This document shows, piece by piece, positions 45,068 to 57,217 of a stretch of 64,000 nt of DNA; within the stretch, counting starts at the first letter, position 1; each line of letters starts with the position of its first letter. Below the pieces are notes generated by a model. The model made no database searches and had not been told where the DNA came from. It saw nothing but the letters and a program-made list of their open reading frames with translations. This DNA comes from Streptococcus cristatus AS 1.3089 (GTDB lineage: Bacteria; Bacillota; Bacilli; Lactobacillales; Streptococcaceae). The DNA is taken from contig NC_021175.1 in assembly GCF_000385925.1 (NCBI RefSeq), positions 1,309,501 to 1,373,500 on the forward strand. The letters are read 5' to 3'. The position numbers were made by a program, and so were the translations under genes.

Positions 45068-45676
45068 CTATTTTTTGGACAATTTTAAGAGCCGAGCAAC
45101 TTCTTCCACAGTCTGATTTTCTGACTGACTACCATCTATTATGAGGCTAGGATAGCCTAATTTCATCGCTTCCTGCCGAACCATTTGGGCAAAAAGAATG
45201 TCTCGTTGCATCCAGTTTTCAAAAGCTTGCTCAGGATTGGTAGTTCCCTCTAAGACATAAGGAACCCATTCTCTCTGTTTATAGTGCTTTTTCTGAAAAT
45301 CAGCTGTCGGAGTCAAGCATAGATAGGAAGACGCTGGGCATTCAAGCTCCTTTACCAAGTGAGGCAAAAGTCCTGCTCCCTCAACCAAGAGAGGTCTATC
45401 TTGATTTTTTATCAAGTAAGATTTTACATAAGGAAAAATCTCTTCATAAAAGCGCCATTCTTCATCTGCCATCTCTTCTGGATTTCTCATCCAGATTTGT
45501 TGTGGACTTCTGTCCTGTCTCAGAAGGCAAATTGGCTGTGAGTCTGCACTTGCTTGACTCATCATCTCTTCTACCAAATCATCCAGTTTGATATGAAGTA
45601 GTTGATACTGTCTAGCAAGAAGTGAGGCAATTGTTGATTTTCCACTACAAGGCGATCCGCCAATCATATAAAGCAT
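45068..45676 (-). CDS. P-loop NTPase/kinase-like protein between T-box and thrS
   Basis: A 202-residue AAA-type small kinase-like protein with Walker A MIGGSPCSGKST at its N-terminus, LLVEGAGLLPHLV as a probable Walker B region, and a basic HYKQREW segment. It looks like a nucleoside, shikimate or adenylate-kinase fold with unknown substrate. The open frame extends upstream only because the T-box antiterminator is read through; the real start is one of the two ATGs at 45679/45676, and the second has the better 7-base distance from GGAGG. It is co-transcribed with thrS. Confidence 0.75.
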   Translation of the reverse strand: MLYMIGGSPCSGKSTIASLLARQYQLLHIKLDDLVEEMMSQASADSQPICLLRQDRSPQQIWMRNPEEMADEEWRFYEEIFPYVKSYLIKNQDRPLLVEGAGLLPHLVKELECPASSYLCLTPTADFQKKHYKQREWVPYVLEGTTNPEQAFENWMQRDILFAQMVRQEAMKLGYPSLIIDGSQSENQTVEEVARLLKLSKK

Positions 45677-45699
45677 CATTCTTCCTCCTTCTGACAAAA

Positions 45700-45905
45700 T
45701 AAAAACGACATCCTTAAAAGGACGTCGCAACGTGGTTCCACCTTCATTTATGCAAGCCAAAAAGACCTACACCTCTGATTGGCTCTAACGTAGCCACCGT
45801 TTTATGTTTTCATAAAAGCCAGTAGAGTAGTCCCAACTGCATCCTCTGCGCGATTTCCAGCTCCACGCGCTCTCTAAAAGATTTCCTGCAGGTGATATGT
45901 CTCTA
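45700..45905 (-). promoter_or_regulatory. T-box riboswitch (threonine type)
   Basis: The leader contains the T-box core TGGAACCACG at 45741-45732, in the motif GAAGGTGGAACCACGTTGCG, and an overlapping terminator GCGAC-GTCCTT / AAGGAT-GTCGTTTTT. Stem I holds GGGACTACTCTACTGG with ACT threonine codons as candidate specifier. Uncharged tRNA-Thr would stabilise the antiterminator and switch on the P-loop gene and thrS. Confidence 0.88.
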
Positions 45906-45911
45906 AAAATT

Positions 45912-45938
45912 ATTATAGCACGATTGAAAAATTTGCAA
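45912..45938 (-). promoter_or_regulatory. Promoter of the T-box transcript
   Basis: Minus strand TTGCAA at 45938-45933, spacer 15, TATAAT at 45917-45912; the alternative CTTGCA gives 16. Confidence 0.65.
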
Positions 45939-45944
45939 GAACTT

Positions 45945-46310
45945 TTATTGGTTTCCAGCTCTGCTATTTTTCCTAGTAAATCTATAAATCACATGTCCCA
46001 AGCCATTTCCAGCTAGTGAGAAAAGGAAATAAGCGGCATGATAAAGAGGAATCCACTCCCCAAAGATGAAAATAGTCAGGAAAAATAAGAGGGCAACCAA
46101 GAAAGAAAAGCGCAAAGAAAAGCCATGAAAAGCTGCATAGAGCAGGGACACCAACAAGGTTGCCAGAGGAGAATAGATGAGAACATTTCCAACTACTAGC
46201 CCCTTACTTAACATGGAATCCATGGGCAAATACCGTAACAGTATATAAAAGACAAAATAGAAAAAGAAAAGGGGGAGCAAAAAGAAAATTTCTTTTTTAT
46301 GAACTTTCAT
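45945..46310 (-). CDS. Membrane protein of unknown function after the glycolipid genes
   Basis: A 121-residue protein with about four hydrophobic helices and a basic end (RFTRKNSRAGNQ). The start at 46310 has GGAGG at a 7-base spacing; the longer frame starts inside that site. It follows the glycosyltransferase gene by 36 bases and is probably in its operon. I recognise no family. Confidence 0.65.
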   Translation of the reverse strand: MKVHKKEIFFLLPLFFFYFVFYILLRYLPMDSMLSKGLVVGNVLIYSPLATLLVSLLYAAFHGFSLRFSFLVALLFFLTIFIFGEWIPLYHAAYFLFSLAGNGLGHVIYRFTRKNSRAGNQ

Positions 46311-46346
46311 AAGAGCACCTCCGTTCATTAGGTCTTATAAGGAAGT

Positions 46347-47660
46347 TTATTCCCAATATTTCCGAATATTCTTAATCTGCTTCTTAGATGCTTTTATCAT
46401 CCTAGTTGAGCTGTTTACCGGTAGTGACATGATTTTTCCTGGCAAATAGACAATAGTCTTAGCTAAGCGTTTGGCCATCGTTTCTTCAGGATTGAGATCA
46501 TTATGAAAATCCTTGCTAATGGTCAAATCCAAATAGAATTCATAGACACGACGACCAAAATTCTCGGCGGAAATCTCGTATAATTTATCGGCTAGCTTTT
46601 TCTCGTCCATATCTGGTGTTGCCAAAATGGCCTCCAAAATAGCCCCTGCCAAATCTCGACTTTCATAATAAAGCGTACCAAAAGTTTTATCGCTGATGAC
46701 ATTGTCCAGATAAGGATTGCCATGAGCAATGATCGGCGTACCACTGGCTAAGCTTTCCAGATAAGTCAGGCCCTGAGTCTCACTGGTTGAAGCCGAAATA
46801 AAGAAATCTGCCGCCTTATAGTAGAGGGCCGTATCGCTTGGTGCGATCATTCCTGTAAAAATGACTGAATCCTCAATATGAAGCTGGGTTACCAAGGCTT
46901 TTAAGTCCTCAGCATAAGGCCCATCTCCGACAATGACCAACTTCACCTTGGCATTTTCTTCCAAAACTATTGGCAGTGCTTCAACAATCGCCTGGATATT
47001 TTTCTCGTAGGAAATTCTTGATAAACTGAGCAGCATGACTTCGTCTTCTGCTACGCCTAGTTTAAAGCGCAGTTTCTTGATGTCTTCCCGAGAGAGTTCT
47101 GGGCGGTCAAACTTGGCCAAGTCGATTCCTGTTGGAATGACCCTTTTTTCCGCCTTGATTTTGTAACCTACCAAAAGATCGTAAACAATCTCAGAAGGAC
47201 AAACAACACCATCCAGATCGCTCATAAAGCCACGCACGATGTACTTGACCATACTCGGACGAATCACCATGCCCTTGGCAAGATAGTGCACATAGTCCTC
47301 ATACTGGGTATGATAGGTGTGAACCACTGGAATCCGCAGTTCCTTGGCAATCCAGATTCCCAAGAGGCCCAGCGAAAACTCTGTCTGAGTATGGATAATA
47401 TCTAGCTGGTACTGGCGGGCAATTTCTAAGGCATTGGAAAAGCCACGATAAGCCACGCGCCGATCCTTAAAAGCGAAGAAAGGAACGCTGGGAATACGGA
47501 TAATCTGCCAATCCTCATAGCGGTTGACATCCTTGTCCGTCGTAGTAAAAATAAAGACTTTATGACCTAGTTTCTCTAGCTCGGTCTTGAGGGTACGAAT
47601 GCTCGTCGCCACCCCGGAAACCTGAGGAAAATAGGTATCTGTAAAAAGACCAATCCGCAT
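46347..47660 (-). CDS. GT4 glycosyltransferase, probable monoglucosyl-diacylglycerol synthase
   Basis: A 437-residue family 4 glycosyltransferase. The N-terminal GLFTDTYFPQVSGVATSIRTL, the EX7E box beginning SETQGLTYLESLASGTP and a basic amphipathic C-terminus (RMIKASKKQIKNIRKYW) match glycolipid synthases that attach glucose to diacylglycerol at the membrane. It is directly preceded (1 base apart) by the CpoA-like gene; in pneumococcus this pair makes glucosyl- and galactosyl-glucosyl-diacylglycerol, which also anchors lipoteichoic acid. The substrate assignment rests on synteny. Confidence 0.85.
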   Translation of the reverse strand: MRIGLFTDTYFPQVSGVATSIRTLKTELEKLGHKVFIFTTTDKDVNRYEDWQIIRIPSVPFFAFKDRRVAYRGFSNALEIARQYQLDIIHTQTEFSLGLLGIWIAKELRIPVVHTYHTQYEDYVHYLAKGMVIRPSMVKYIVRGFMSDLDGVVCPSEIVYDLLVGYKIKAEKRVIPTGIDLAKFDRPELSREDIKKLRFKLGVAEDEVMLLSLSRISYEKNIQAIVEALPIVLEENAKVKLVIVGDGPYAEDLKALVTQLHIEDSVIFTGMIAPSDTALYYKAADFFISASTSETQGLTYLESLASGTPIIAHGNPYLDNVISDKTFGTLYYESRDLAGAILEAILATPDMDEKKLADKLYEISAENFGRRVYEFYLDLTISKDFHNDLNPEETMAKRLAKTIVYLPGKIMSLPVNSSTRMIKASKKQIKNIRKYWE

Positions 47661-47661
47661 A

Positions 47662-48660
47662 TCACATCTCCAAAACTGTTTGGTAAGCCTTGACCAACTG
47701 CAGTGCTACATCATCGATAGAGCGACTCTCCGCAACACGATAGCCTGCTTCACGTTTATCAACTTTTCCGTCAAGAACCTTACGAAGCGATTCGACAAAC
47801 TCATCTACATTATGACAAAGCTCCGCCGAATCTTCATCAATCCAGCCATTATAAACAGGAATATCACGCAGGACCACGTGTTGCCCGCTGGCTAACGCTT
47901 CTAGGACCACAATCCCTTCGGTCTCTTCATAAGATGGGAAAAAGAAGGCGTCACTACCTGACATGGCTCCTTGGAAGACTGCACCTTTGAAATAACCCGG
48001 AAATTCCACGTTTTCTGGATGATTATAGAGGACAAGATCTCGAATCTTGCGCGGAATAAGCCAGAGATTGATAGAACCCAGCCAGATAAAGCGGACATCT
48101 GGCATTCTGCGAGCTACTTCGACAAAGTCCTCGATTCCTTTTCGTCTGAAATAAAGACCGGCACAGATTACGACTTTCTGTCCATCTACAATCCGAAAAT
48201 ATTTTTTAAAGACTTCTTCCTTGCGTTCATCTTTCTTGTATTTCGACAGGTCAATGCCGTTTGAGACAGCCATAATGGGCGTCGTCACACCGTAGGATTC
48301 AATCAATTTTTTTGAATACTCAGACGGAGTAATGATAAAATCCGCCATTTTATACATGTGCGCTAGATATTTGCCAAACAAAGGCGCAAAAAGATTGGAT
48401 CCAATAAAAGAATTTTCAAAGTCTTCTTTGGTCGAATGTCCATGCATGATCACTTTTTTGCCTCCCCGCTTAGCCGCGTGAAGAAGAAGCAAACTACGAG
48501 GTCCGTAAGTGTTGATGTGCACGACATCATAATCTCCTAAAACATCTGTTGTATAAGGAATTCCTGCCAGATCCAGTGCATGCATTTGATGCTGCAAGGC
48601 ACGGCCAATGCCTGATTTTTCTAAAACAGACTTTCCTTCTAGATATAGTAATACTTTCAT
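47662..48660 (-). CDS. cpoA: CpoA-like glycolipid glycosyltransferase
   Basis: A 332-residue family 4 glycosyltransferase beginning MKVLLYLEGKSVLEKSGIGRA, with VIMHGHSTKEDF, the ITPSEYSKKLIESYGV acceptor/donor linker and the EX7E box EETEGIVVLEALASG. It is like pneumococcal CpoA, which adds galactose to glucosyl-diacylglycerol. I use the ATG at 48660, since the 14 upstream codons are hydrophobic filler from the promoter; a TATAAT-like -10 lies only seven bases before it. Confidence 0.85.
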   Translation of the reverse strand: MKVLLYLEGKSVLEKSGIGRALQHQMHALDLAGIPYTTDVLGDYDVVHINTYGPRSLLLLHAAKRGGKKVIMHGHSTKEDFENSFIGSNLFAPLFGKYLAHMYKMADFIITPSEYSKKLIESYGVTTPIMAVSNGIDLSKYKKDERKEEVFKKYFRIVDGQKVVICAGLYFRRKGIEDFVEVARRMPDVRFIWLGSINLWLIPRKIRDLVLYNHPENVEFPGYFKGAVFQGAMSGSDAFFFPSYEETEGIVVLEALASGQHVVLRDIPVYNGWIDEDSAELCHNVDEFVESLRKVLDGKVDKREAGYRVAESRSIDDVALQLVKAYQTVLEM

Positions 48661-48800
48661 ATCTTCTATTATACCCAAAAGAAGCAAAAAAAGAAACGCC
48701 AAGGGAAGATTAGTACTTAATTCATGTACCTAGTCTTCCACCAAGCATTTCCTGTAGCAATATCCTTTCTTGCTGGAACTCTAATCAGTTTCTAATCAGA

Positions 48801-51800
48801 CTAGTCCACCTTGACCACTTGCAGCTCAGCTCCCCCTAGTAGAATCAAATACTTGTCTACTTGGCTAAGGCCATAGGAACGACTGAGGGCTTCGGCATAG
48901 AGATACAGTTGAGATCGGTAGCGCTCCACCAACTCTGTCAGCTCATGATAGCGGTCAGTCTTATAGTCAAAGAGGACAATGCGATCATCAAAGAGCAGGT
49001 AGCCATCCAAGATTCCCCGAACGACAAAGTTTTGACCGCTGGCTAGATCCTGCTTGAGCATGGCAAAAGGTGCTTCACGATGGAGATGATTAGCCTGCTC
49101 CTGGATTAGCTGACCTAGTTCTGTAGCGAAAAAGGCTTCAATCTTAGCTAAGTCAATCTCTTTCTTAACTGCTGCATCTGCCTGAACCTGAGCCAAGGCT
49201 TGGCGAATGCTAGTCTTAGTGACAGGCTGATCCAGTGGAATCCGCTGCATGAGCTCATGAACAGCAGAACCGATTTGGGCTCCTGTGATTTGCTTCTTCT
49301 TGCCAAAATCAGGCAAGTCAAAAGTCAGCTGGGGCTGATAGCTTCGAGGCGCATCCATAATGTCCAGCCCTTCTGACTCCATCACTGGCTCATAGAACTT
49401 CTTGATTTGACTAGGTGTGCGGACACTTGGCAGTTCAATAGCCGCTTGATAAAGACTGTTAAACCGGTCTACATTCTCCAAGATATCCAGAGCCCGGCGA
49501 ATATCCTCTGACTGACGGTTGCCCGTCAAATCATCTACCGGAATGGAAACAGTCTGCTCCACTACGCCAATCTGCTCGTCTGTCAGCTCCTGATCAGTCA
49601 CAAAGCGAGTTTGATAAGCCAGATTTTCCCCCTCAAACACAGACTGGATGGCATAGAGCCAATCCTGAAAATTGGTCAGCTGGCTACGAAGGCTGCTGGA
49701 TAAGCGACCATTTTGGCTAGTCCCCCACTTGCGCTCTTGGAGCTTAGCTTGGTTGCCCTTGCCGACAAGATAGAGCTTGGTTTCAGCCCGCGTCATGGCC
49801 ACATAGAGCAGACGCATCTGCTCAGACAGGCTAGCCAGCTTGAGTTCTTCGGCATTCTGCTGATAGGGTAGGGTCTCCATGGAAATGCGGATCTGCTTGG
49901 GCGCATGAGGAGCCTGAGCCTCAACATCCACATCAGCCACATATTTGATTCCGATGCCTTTTTGTCGGCTGAGGATAATAGCAGAGCTGCTATCCTGAAG
50001 ATTGAAGGCCTTGTCCATATTTAGCAGAAAGACATATTTGAACTCTAAACCCTTACTCTTATGGATGGTCATTAGTTGGACAGCATTTTTCGGAACAGCT
50101 AGAGGGACACTAGCCAAATCGTGCTCATTTTTCAAAATCCGGTCAATCATGCTGATAAAGCGGGACAGCCCCTTGAAACTCGACTTTTCGTAGTCGTTGG
50201 CCCGTAAGGACAGGGCATAGAGATTAGCCTGACGCTGTTCGCCATTGGGCAGAGCCCCTACCATATCGTAGTAAAAACGATCTTGATAAATCTTCCAGAT
50301 TAAATCATAGAGAGAATGGGTCTTGGAATAGCTGCGCCAGTCATCCAGCGTTGTCTGGAAATGCTGCAGTTTCTTGCGCAATTCACCATGTATGAGCTGA
50401 GGTTCCAGACCTTGATCAGCCAGAGCATTCCTCAGCTTTTCGTAGAGATTTTCCATAGACTTGGTACTGGAGGCTTGCAAGGCTAGCCGAGTTAATTCGT
50501 CCTCATTAAAGTCAAACATCGGCGACTTGAGAAGGGCAGTCAGAGCAAAGTCATTGAGAGGATTGTTAATGGTTCGCAAGGTATCCAGCATCACCATAAC
50601 CTCTACCGACTGGAGATAATTAGTCTCGCCATCATCAGGCACAATCGGGATATGATGTCGGTCAAACTCTGCCAATATCAGATCATTGCGGGTCCGCGAA
50701 GCTGTCAGCAAGGTCATGTCCCTGAAATCCACCCCTTCTTGATTATGAAGGCGGATGATCTCCTTGATTACCAAAGCTACCTCACCAGCTGAAATGCTGG
50801 GCAGACCTTGGTCAGAATCCTCTTCTTCGCTATCAGCGCTACCGTCATAAAGCAGAAATTCTGCCTGATTGGCTGGATTCGGCTCCCGTTTGGCTGGATT
50901 TCCCGCCACCAAGTAGTGGGTCTCATTGTAGTCAATCTCGCCGACTTCCTCGTCCATGAGTCGTTTAAAGACATCATTGGTCGCTTCCAGCACCTCGATG
51001 TGACTACGGAAATTTTCCTTGAGAATGATCAGCTTGCCCTGACTAGGATCGGCCTGATAGAGTTTAAATTTATCGTTAAAAATCTGCGGATCGGCCTGAC
51101 GGAATCGATAGATGGACTGCTTAATATCGCCGACCATAAAGCGATTATTTCCTCGAGCCAGCAATTCCAGCATTCGCTCCTGAGTATGGTTGGTGTCTTG
51201 GTACTCATCGACCATGACCTCATGGTACTTGTCCTGATAGAAACGCCGCACTTCTGGATAATTTTCTAAAATTTCAATAGCAAAATGACTGATATCCCCA
51301 AATTCAAAGACATTTTCCGCTACTTTTCGTTCCAAATAAGCTTGCGAGAAATCTCGGACAAAATCGCGTAACAAATCCAGTAGGGGAAGAGCTTCCGCCT
51401 GATGTTGCTCCATAAAGTTCAGATGATAGAGGCGGACATCCAGCTCTTTAATTCGCTCTATCAAAGGCTTACGGGCTTCATTATAGGCTTGAGCCAGCTC
51501 TTTTTTAAGTTCGTCCGCATTTTTACCAACTCGGGCAGTAAAAGCCTGATGGTTAGAGGTCTTGGCTAATTCTAAAAAGCGCTGAATTAGGTCTAGCAAC
51601 TGCTCAGATCCAGTCTGCTCTGTCAGCTCAGCCAAGATATCTAAGGCTGCCTGAACATTGTCCTGATACTTAGCCCCAGCAAAGGCTTGGCCTTCATGAG
51701 CTAGATGGATCTGGAAAAAATCTTCTAAATCCAGCAGAGACTGCCTAGCTCCAGCCAGCATTCGCTCCCGCTCTGCTTCAAAATCACTGGTTTCATAGCC

Positions 51801-52472
51801 TAGAAGAAAGGTTTCCTCCAACCATTTCCGCGGATTGCTGGTAGACTGGAGAAAACTATAAATACTATAAATCTGCTGGCGGAAACCAGCAATGTCCTTG
51901 CGCTTGCCAGTGAAATTTTTGACCAAGCGGCTGAATAATTCCTGCCGATTACTATCATAATAGGCATCAAACAGCTGGTCAAAGACTTCATTTTGCAGAA
52001 TGAGCTGCTCACTAGCCGACTGTAAAATCCGAAAATGCGGTGCCAGCCCCAGCAAATAGCCGTACTTATTGACTACTTTCTGGGTAAAAGCATCCATGGT
52101 GCCAATATCCGCATTTGCAATCTCAGCCAACTGCTGAGCAAGATGCTGACGAAGTTCCTGATCTGAAGTCTCCTTGAGTACCAGACTCAGCTCCTTCTCC
52201 AGCCGTTCCTTGAGCTCACCTGCCGCCTTGACAGTAAAGGTGGAGATGAAGAGTTGGCTGACCTCCACACCTCTGAGAATCTGGTCAATAATCCGCTGAA
52301 CCATAACATAGGTCTTACCAGATCCAGCCGAAGCTGAGACGAGAATATTCTGACCAGAGGAGTAGATAGCTTGGATCTGCTCTGGTGTGCGCTTTTGTGG
52401 CTTGTCAGAGGCAGCTTCCTCAGCCTGCTTGACTAGGATATCCTGCTCGTTTAAAAAGGGAATCCGTCTCAT
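48801..52472 (-). CDS. rexA: ATP-dependent helicase/nuclease subunit A (RexA/AddA)
   Basis: The 1,223-residue helicase-nuclease subunit of the RexAB complex, which resects double-strand breaks and recognises Chi. It has the UvrD-type motifs [15 protein letters not shown] (Walker A), [12 protein letters not shown] (Walker B), [15 protein letters not shown] and [14 protein letters not shown], and the C-terminal nuclease FDYKTDRY. Its ATG overlaps the rexB stop by 4 bases. Confidence 0.95.
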   Translation of the reverse strand: MRRIPFLNEQDILVKQAEEAASDKPQKRTPEQIQAIYSSGQNILVSASAGSGKTYVMVQRIIDQILRGVEVSQLFISTFTVKAAGELKERLEKELSLVLKETSDQELRQHLAQQLAEIANADIGTMDAFTQKVVNKYGYLLGLAPHFRILQSASEQLILQNEVFDQLFDAYYDSNRQELFSRLVKNFTGKRKDIAGFRQQIYSIYSFLQSTSNPRKWLEETFLLGYETSDFEAERERMLAGARQSLLDLEDFFQIHLAHEGQAFAGAKYQDNVQAALDILAELTEQTGSEQLLDLIQRFLELAKTSNHQAFTARVGKNADELKKELAQAYNEARKPLIERIKELDVRLYHLNFMEQHQAEALPLLDLLRDFVRDFSQAYLERKVAENVFEFGDISHFAIEILENYPEVRRFYQDKYHEVMVDEYQDTNHTQERMLELLARGNNRFMVGDIKQSIYRFRQADPQIFNDKFKLYQADPSQGKLIILKENFRSHIEVLEATNDVFKRLMDEEVGEIDYNETHYLVAGNPAKREPNPANQAEFLLYDGSADSEEEDSDQGLPSISAGEVALVIKEIIRLHNQEGVDFRDMTLLTASRTRNDLILAEFDRHHIPIVPDDGETNYLQSVEVMVMLDTLRTINNPLNDFALTALLKSPMFDFNEDELTRLALQASSTKSMENLYEKLRNALADQGLEPQLIHGELRKKLQHFQTTLDDWRSYSKTHSLYDLIWKIYQDRFYYDMVGALPNGEQRQANLYALSLRANDYEKSSFKGLSRFISMIDRILKNEHDLASVPLAVPKNAVQLMTIHKSKGLEFKYVFLLNMDKAFNLQDSSSAIILSRQKGIGIKYVADVDVEAQAPHAPKQIRISMETLPYQQNAEELKLASLSEQMRLLYVAMTRAETKLYLVGKGNQAKLQERKWGTSQNGRLSSSLRSQLTNFQDWLYAIQSVFEGENLAYQTRFVTDQELTDEQIGVVEQTVSIPVDDLTGNRQSEDIRRALDILENVDRFNSLYQAAIELPSVRTPSQIKKFYEPVMESEGLDIMDAPRSYQPQLTFDLPDFGKKKQITGAQIGSAVHELMQRIPLDQPVTKTSIRQALAQVQADAAVKKEIDLAKIEAFFATELGQLIQEQANHLHREAPFAMLKQDLASGQNFVVRGILDGYLLFDDRIVLFDYKTDRYHELTELVERYRSQLYLYAEALSRSYGLSQVDKYLILLGGAELQVVKVD

Positions 52473-55400
52473 TTGTCCAACTCCTCCTTGATTTTTTCTA
52501 GCCAGACTTGACGCAGCTTCTCGCCTGTTGGCCGTTTTTCGTACTGCTCAAGATTTAACTTGGTCAGCTGTCTAGCTTGCCCCAGATGGAGATTAGCTTC
52601 AAAGCCTGTAATGGCCTTAAACTGGTCCACATAAGGGGCAATACTGCGGCCATTTTCTGTATAAGGATTGATGGAAAAACGACCAGCTAAAATGCCTTCT
52701 GCGGCTTGTCGATATAGATAAGCATTGTAGGTCAGAACTACTTCCAGTTCTTCCTTAGTCAGCAGATTAGCCTTGCTTTTCTCGTAGTTAGCGCCCAAGT
52801 CCTTGGCTCGATCAGCCAGAAAGAGGCCTTTGTAAACCTGACTTTTCATAACTTGTTTTACAGCCTCGTCCAGTGCCTTAGTTTCCTTGAGGCTGGCTAG
52901 GGGCTCCGTCATCTGTAGGTACATGGCTCCGAAAATTCCCTTGTCTTCTTGGTATTCTGGCATTTCTCGGATAGCCGCTAGGTAGGTCGGCAACTGAGAG
53001 TTAAGCCCATTAAAGAACTTCTCAAAGCTGAATTTGGTATCGCCCGACTTGTAATCCACGACTCCCAGACTCCCCGTCTCCGTCAGACGATCAATTCGGT
53101 CCACCTTGCCGCTCACTTGAAGAGCTCTGCCATTGTCCAAAAGTAAGAAAGGCCGATCATCCTGACCAAAGTCAGTCTCCTCACCAATGATCTCCAGCCC
53201 ATCCGACTGAGCCAAGATACGACCAGTAGCTCGAGCTGTGTCCAATAGTAAACGACGGGCAAACTGGGTCTCCCCATTTTCACCATAGACAGTTTCAAAC
53301 TCAACCTCCCAGCTAGTCTCCTCCATTGCCCGTTGTAAGCGAGTGTCGAAGTCCTGATCCAAGTGCTCCTTCATAACCTTTTCAAAGATTCGGTGGAGGA
53401 AAATCCCGTGACTGCGCGCATCCGGCTGAATCGTCCACTCCTCCTGCAGCCGCAAGACATACTTAAGAAAATAGGCATACTGGTTTTTAAAGTATTCATT
53501 GAGGGCAGAAGCCGACAGTTTCAAAGGCTGCTCTGAAGGATAAAGAGCTTGGAGGGTTTCTGACTTGAGAGTCTCCGTCTTCAATTCCTTGCTGATCTGG
53601 GGAATGGAAATTCCCTCAGCTGTCAACTTCTTGCGTAAGACTCGAACCGCCACTGCCCAGAAGGCCTGTTCCTCCGGCGTCCATTCACGGTCAATATCTT
53701 CTTGATAAAGGTCAATCACGCGCGCCAAGAGAGCCCGATAAGTCCCAATATCGTCACTGCTAGCCTGCGGTTTCTTGCTGATGATAGGTAGGGAAATAGG
53801 CGCTATTTCCAGCTCTGTCAGATAGGAAGACATGGCATCTTCTACTTCATTGATTAAGACAGGGGCAGACAAAACCAAATCTTCTGTCGCTGAATTGAGC
53901 AAGGATAGCGCGGCAAAACGATTTTTCTTGAGATTTTCACTGCTGGCTACCTGCAACTCTGACTCGTCCCCAGTCGCTTGATTTAATTTCTGACGTTCTT
54001 CGTCACTGAGCAGACTTTTATTTTGCGCTAACTTGGGCAAGCGCTCCTGCGTCAGCCCGATAGCATAGACATAATGCGCAGCCATGGGCTCAATCAAATC
54101 GTAGGATTGAACGGTCACCACATCCACTGTTGCTGGTACAAGTCGGTATTTAGCCAAAAGCATACCAGACAGAATCAGAGCCAGAAAATCATCGATCTTG
54201 AGCTTGCTACCGTCAAAAACCTGCGCAAGCTGCTCCAAGACATGACAAAAAGTCTTCCAGACTTCCTCCTGCCGTTCCACTTCCTGCTGGCTTGCACCTT
54301 CCAGCAGCCCCATCAGATTGGCATCCAAGCGAACCTCCTTGATAAAGTTGGTAAATTTAGCCAAGAGACCAGTCGCTATCTGACTACGAGATTTGAAAAA
54401 GTCTAACAGAGGCGTGATAAGACTCCGACGCATGACATTGAGCCGCTTGAGGTCAAATTTCCCCTGACGATTAATGGTAAAATCTCTCCCTAGCTTAGCT
54501 GCCCCTTTAATCTCAGCAAATCGAAGGTACTGCTCAAAACTATCCAGCTCCTCCTGACTCAAGCCACCATAAAGGCCAGTTTTTAAAAGATTGAGTAAAT
54601 CTTCTGTCTGAAAATTATAGCGTTTCAAGCGCTCCAGTGACTCTAAAAACTGGACCAAAGGATGCTGGGACATGGACTCAGACCGCCCCAAATAAAAGGG
54701 AATCTGATACTGGTCAAAGATGGTCTTCATCTGGAGCTGGTAGGCCTCCACATCACCTAAAAGTAGTCGGATATCCTTGTAGCGGGCGCCATCATGAAGC
54801 CTCTGACGAATAGACTTGGCCACATATTCCAGTTCTTCTTTTTGATTGCGCACCGACCAAATCTCTAGGTGAGAGCGATCCTCCGCAGTCAATTCCACAT
54901 GGATTTCAGAAAAATCATAGCGACTCTCTAAAATCTTGGAAATCTTGCCAAAGGCATCATCAGGCTGACTCGAACCATCTGCCAGATACTCTGGCTTGAC
55001 CTGATAGGTTTGAGCTAGCTTGAGCAAAAATTCCACGCTTGCCTGGTAAAGATTGCCCTCACGAAAGGCTGTCCGATAGGCTTTTTGACTAGCATAAACA
55101 CCAATGACAATCTCCACTCCCTTGCGATGCAGCAAATCTACTAGATACTCCTCTTCTGCCGAGAACCGAGTAAAGCCATCTATTACCAACGCAAGATTAG
55201 CCAATTCACCATCCAAATCACCAGCTAGAATATGCTGAGCGAAAATCGTAAGTTTAGAAGTCGCATCATAATTTCCCGCCTGAAGAGCAGCCGAAAAGAC
55301 TGTGAAAATCTTGAGCAAATCCTCACGTTTCTCTGGCTCTTCTAGATAGTTCAAATCCGCAAAAGTCATCTGAGCGGTCTGAAGCTCCTGATAAAGTTCT

Positions 55401-55756
55401 AGCAGTTGCTGGATAAACTGTGCATCCTTCTTAATCCGCCCATAAACCTTGAGCTCTCTGTCATCCATTTCCGATAAAATCCGATAAAATAGCATGCCTA
55501 GACCAATATCATCCAAGGGCTGTCCTTCTTGAACATCATTGAGGACAAAATAACGAGCCATCTGGGTAAAACGCGTCACCGTAATAGCAAAGGAAGCCTG
55601 ATTTTCCAATTCCTCCAAAACTGCTCGCTCCTTTTCAAAAGAAAGCGAGTTGGGCGCTATATAAAAGACCCGCTTGCCGGCCACTGCCAAGTCCTGAGCT
55701 TGCTTAGCTAAGTGTGCCGTCAAAGGACTGCGGATGTCTGTATAAAGTAATTTCAT
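52469..55756 (-). CDS. rexB: ATP-dependent helicase/nuclease subunit B (RexB/AddB)
   Basis: The 1,095-residue partner of RexA. The second nuclease domain near the C-terminus shows GKVDRIDRL and [13 protein letters not shown]. The segment [19 protein letters not shown] has Asn/Gln where the Bacillus AddB motif YxxCPFxYF supplies an iron-sulfur cysteine; I find a single cysteine in the whole protein, so no Fe-S cluster is possible. I use the ATG at 55756 instead of upstream TTG codons. Confidence 0.93.
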   Translation of the reverse strand: MKLLYTDIRSPLTAHLAKQAQDLAVAGKRVFYIAPNSLSFEKERAVLEELENQASFAITVTRFTQMARYFVLNDVQEGQPLDDIGLGMLFYRILSEMDDRELKVYGRIKKDAQFIQQLLELYQELQTAQMTFADLNYLEEPEKREDLLKIFTVFSAALQAGNYDATSKLTIFAQHILAGDLDGELANLALVIDGFTRFSAEEEYLVDLLHRKGVEIVIGVYASQKAYRTAFREGNLYQASVEFLLKLAQTYQVKPEYLADGSSQPDDAFGKISKILESRYDFSEIHVELTAEDRSHLEIWSVRNQKEELEYVAKSIRQRLHDGARYKDIRLLLGDVEAYQLQMKTIFDQYQIPFYLGRSESMSQHPLVQFLESLERLKRYNFQTEDLLNLLKTGLYGGLSQEELDSFEQYLRFAEIKGAAKLGRDFTINRQGKFDLKRLNVMRRSLITPLLDFFKSRSQIATGLLAKFTNFIKEVRLDANLMGLLEGASQQEVERQEEVWKTFCHVLEQLAQVFDGSKLKIDDFLALILSGMLLAKYRLVPATVDVVTVQSYDLIEPMAAHYVYAIGLTQERLPKLAQNKSLLSDEERQKLNQATGDESELQVASSENLKKNRFAALSLLNSATEDLVLSAPVLINEVEDAMSSYLTELEIAPISLPIISKKPQASSDDIGTYRALLARVIDLYQEDIDREWTPEEQAFWAVAVRVLRKKLTAEGISIPQISKELKTETLKSETLQALYPSEQPLKLSASALNEYFKNQYAYFLKYVLRLQEEWTIQPDARSHGIFLHRIFEKVMKEHLDQDFDTRLQRAMEETSWEVEFETVYGENGETQFARRLLLDTARATGRILAQSDGLEIIGEETDFGQDDRPFLLLDNGRALQVSGKVDRIDRLTETGSLGVVDYKSGDTKFSFEKFFNGLNSQLPTYLAAIREMPEYQEDKGIFGAMYLQMTEPLASLKETKALDEAVKQVMKSQVYKGLFLADRAKDLGANYEKSKANLLTKEELEVVLTYNAYLYRQAAEGILAGRFSINPYTENGRSIAPYVDQFKAITGFEANLHLGQARQLTKLNLEQYEKRPTGEKLRQVWLEKIKEELDK

Positions 55757-55791
55757 ACCGTCTCTTTTCAACAACAAAATATCATAGAATG

Positions 55792-55800
55792 ATTATATCA
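55792..55800 (-). promoter_or_regulatory. Extended -10 promoter of rexBA
   Basis: Minus strand TGA-TATAAT, TATAAT at 55797-55792; leader about 30 bases. Confidence 0.55.
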
Positions 55801-55830
55801 TGTTTGCGAGAAAAAGGCTTTGTCTAAAAG

Positions 55831-55857
55831 AAAAAGCCCCGCCGAAGCGAGACTTTT
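55831..55857 (-). terminator. Terminator of tuf
   Basis: AAGTCTCGC-TTCG-GCGGGGCTTTTT: GC-rich stem, TTCG loop, T run on the minus strand. Confidence 0.85.
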
Positions 55858-55898
55858 CGTGTCTGATTTTATAATTGTTATCTGGGAACGAAATCGAA

Positions 55899-57095
<1,197 letters not shown>

Positions 57096-57166
57096 TTGAG
57101 TAAAAGCCTCCAATAAAATATATTTTATAGATAGACAGTAGGCAATACAGTCTAACTTTCCTTACT

Positions 57167-57194
57167 ATTTTATCAAATTTTACTGAAAATGCAA
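57167..57194 (-). promoter_or_regulatory. Promoter of tuf
   Basis: Minus strand TTGCAT at 57194-57189, 16-base spacer with TGA before TAAAAT at 57172-57167. Confidence 0.75.
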
Positions 57195-57217
57195 GCCTTT
57201 TACACATTTTTTGTCAA

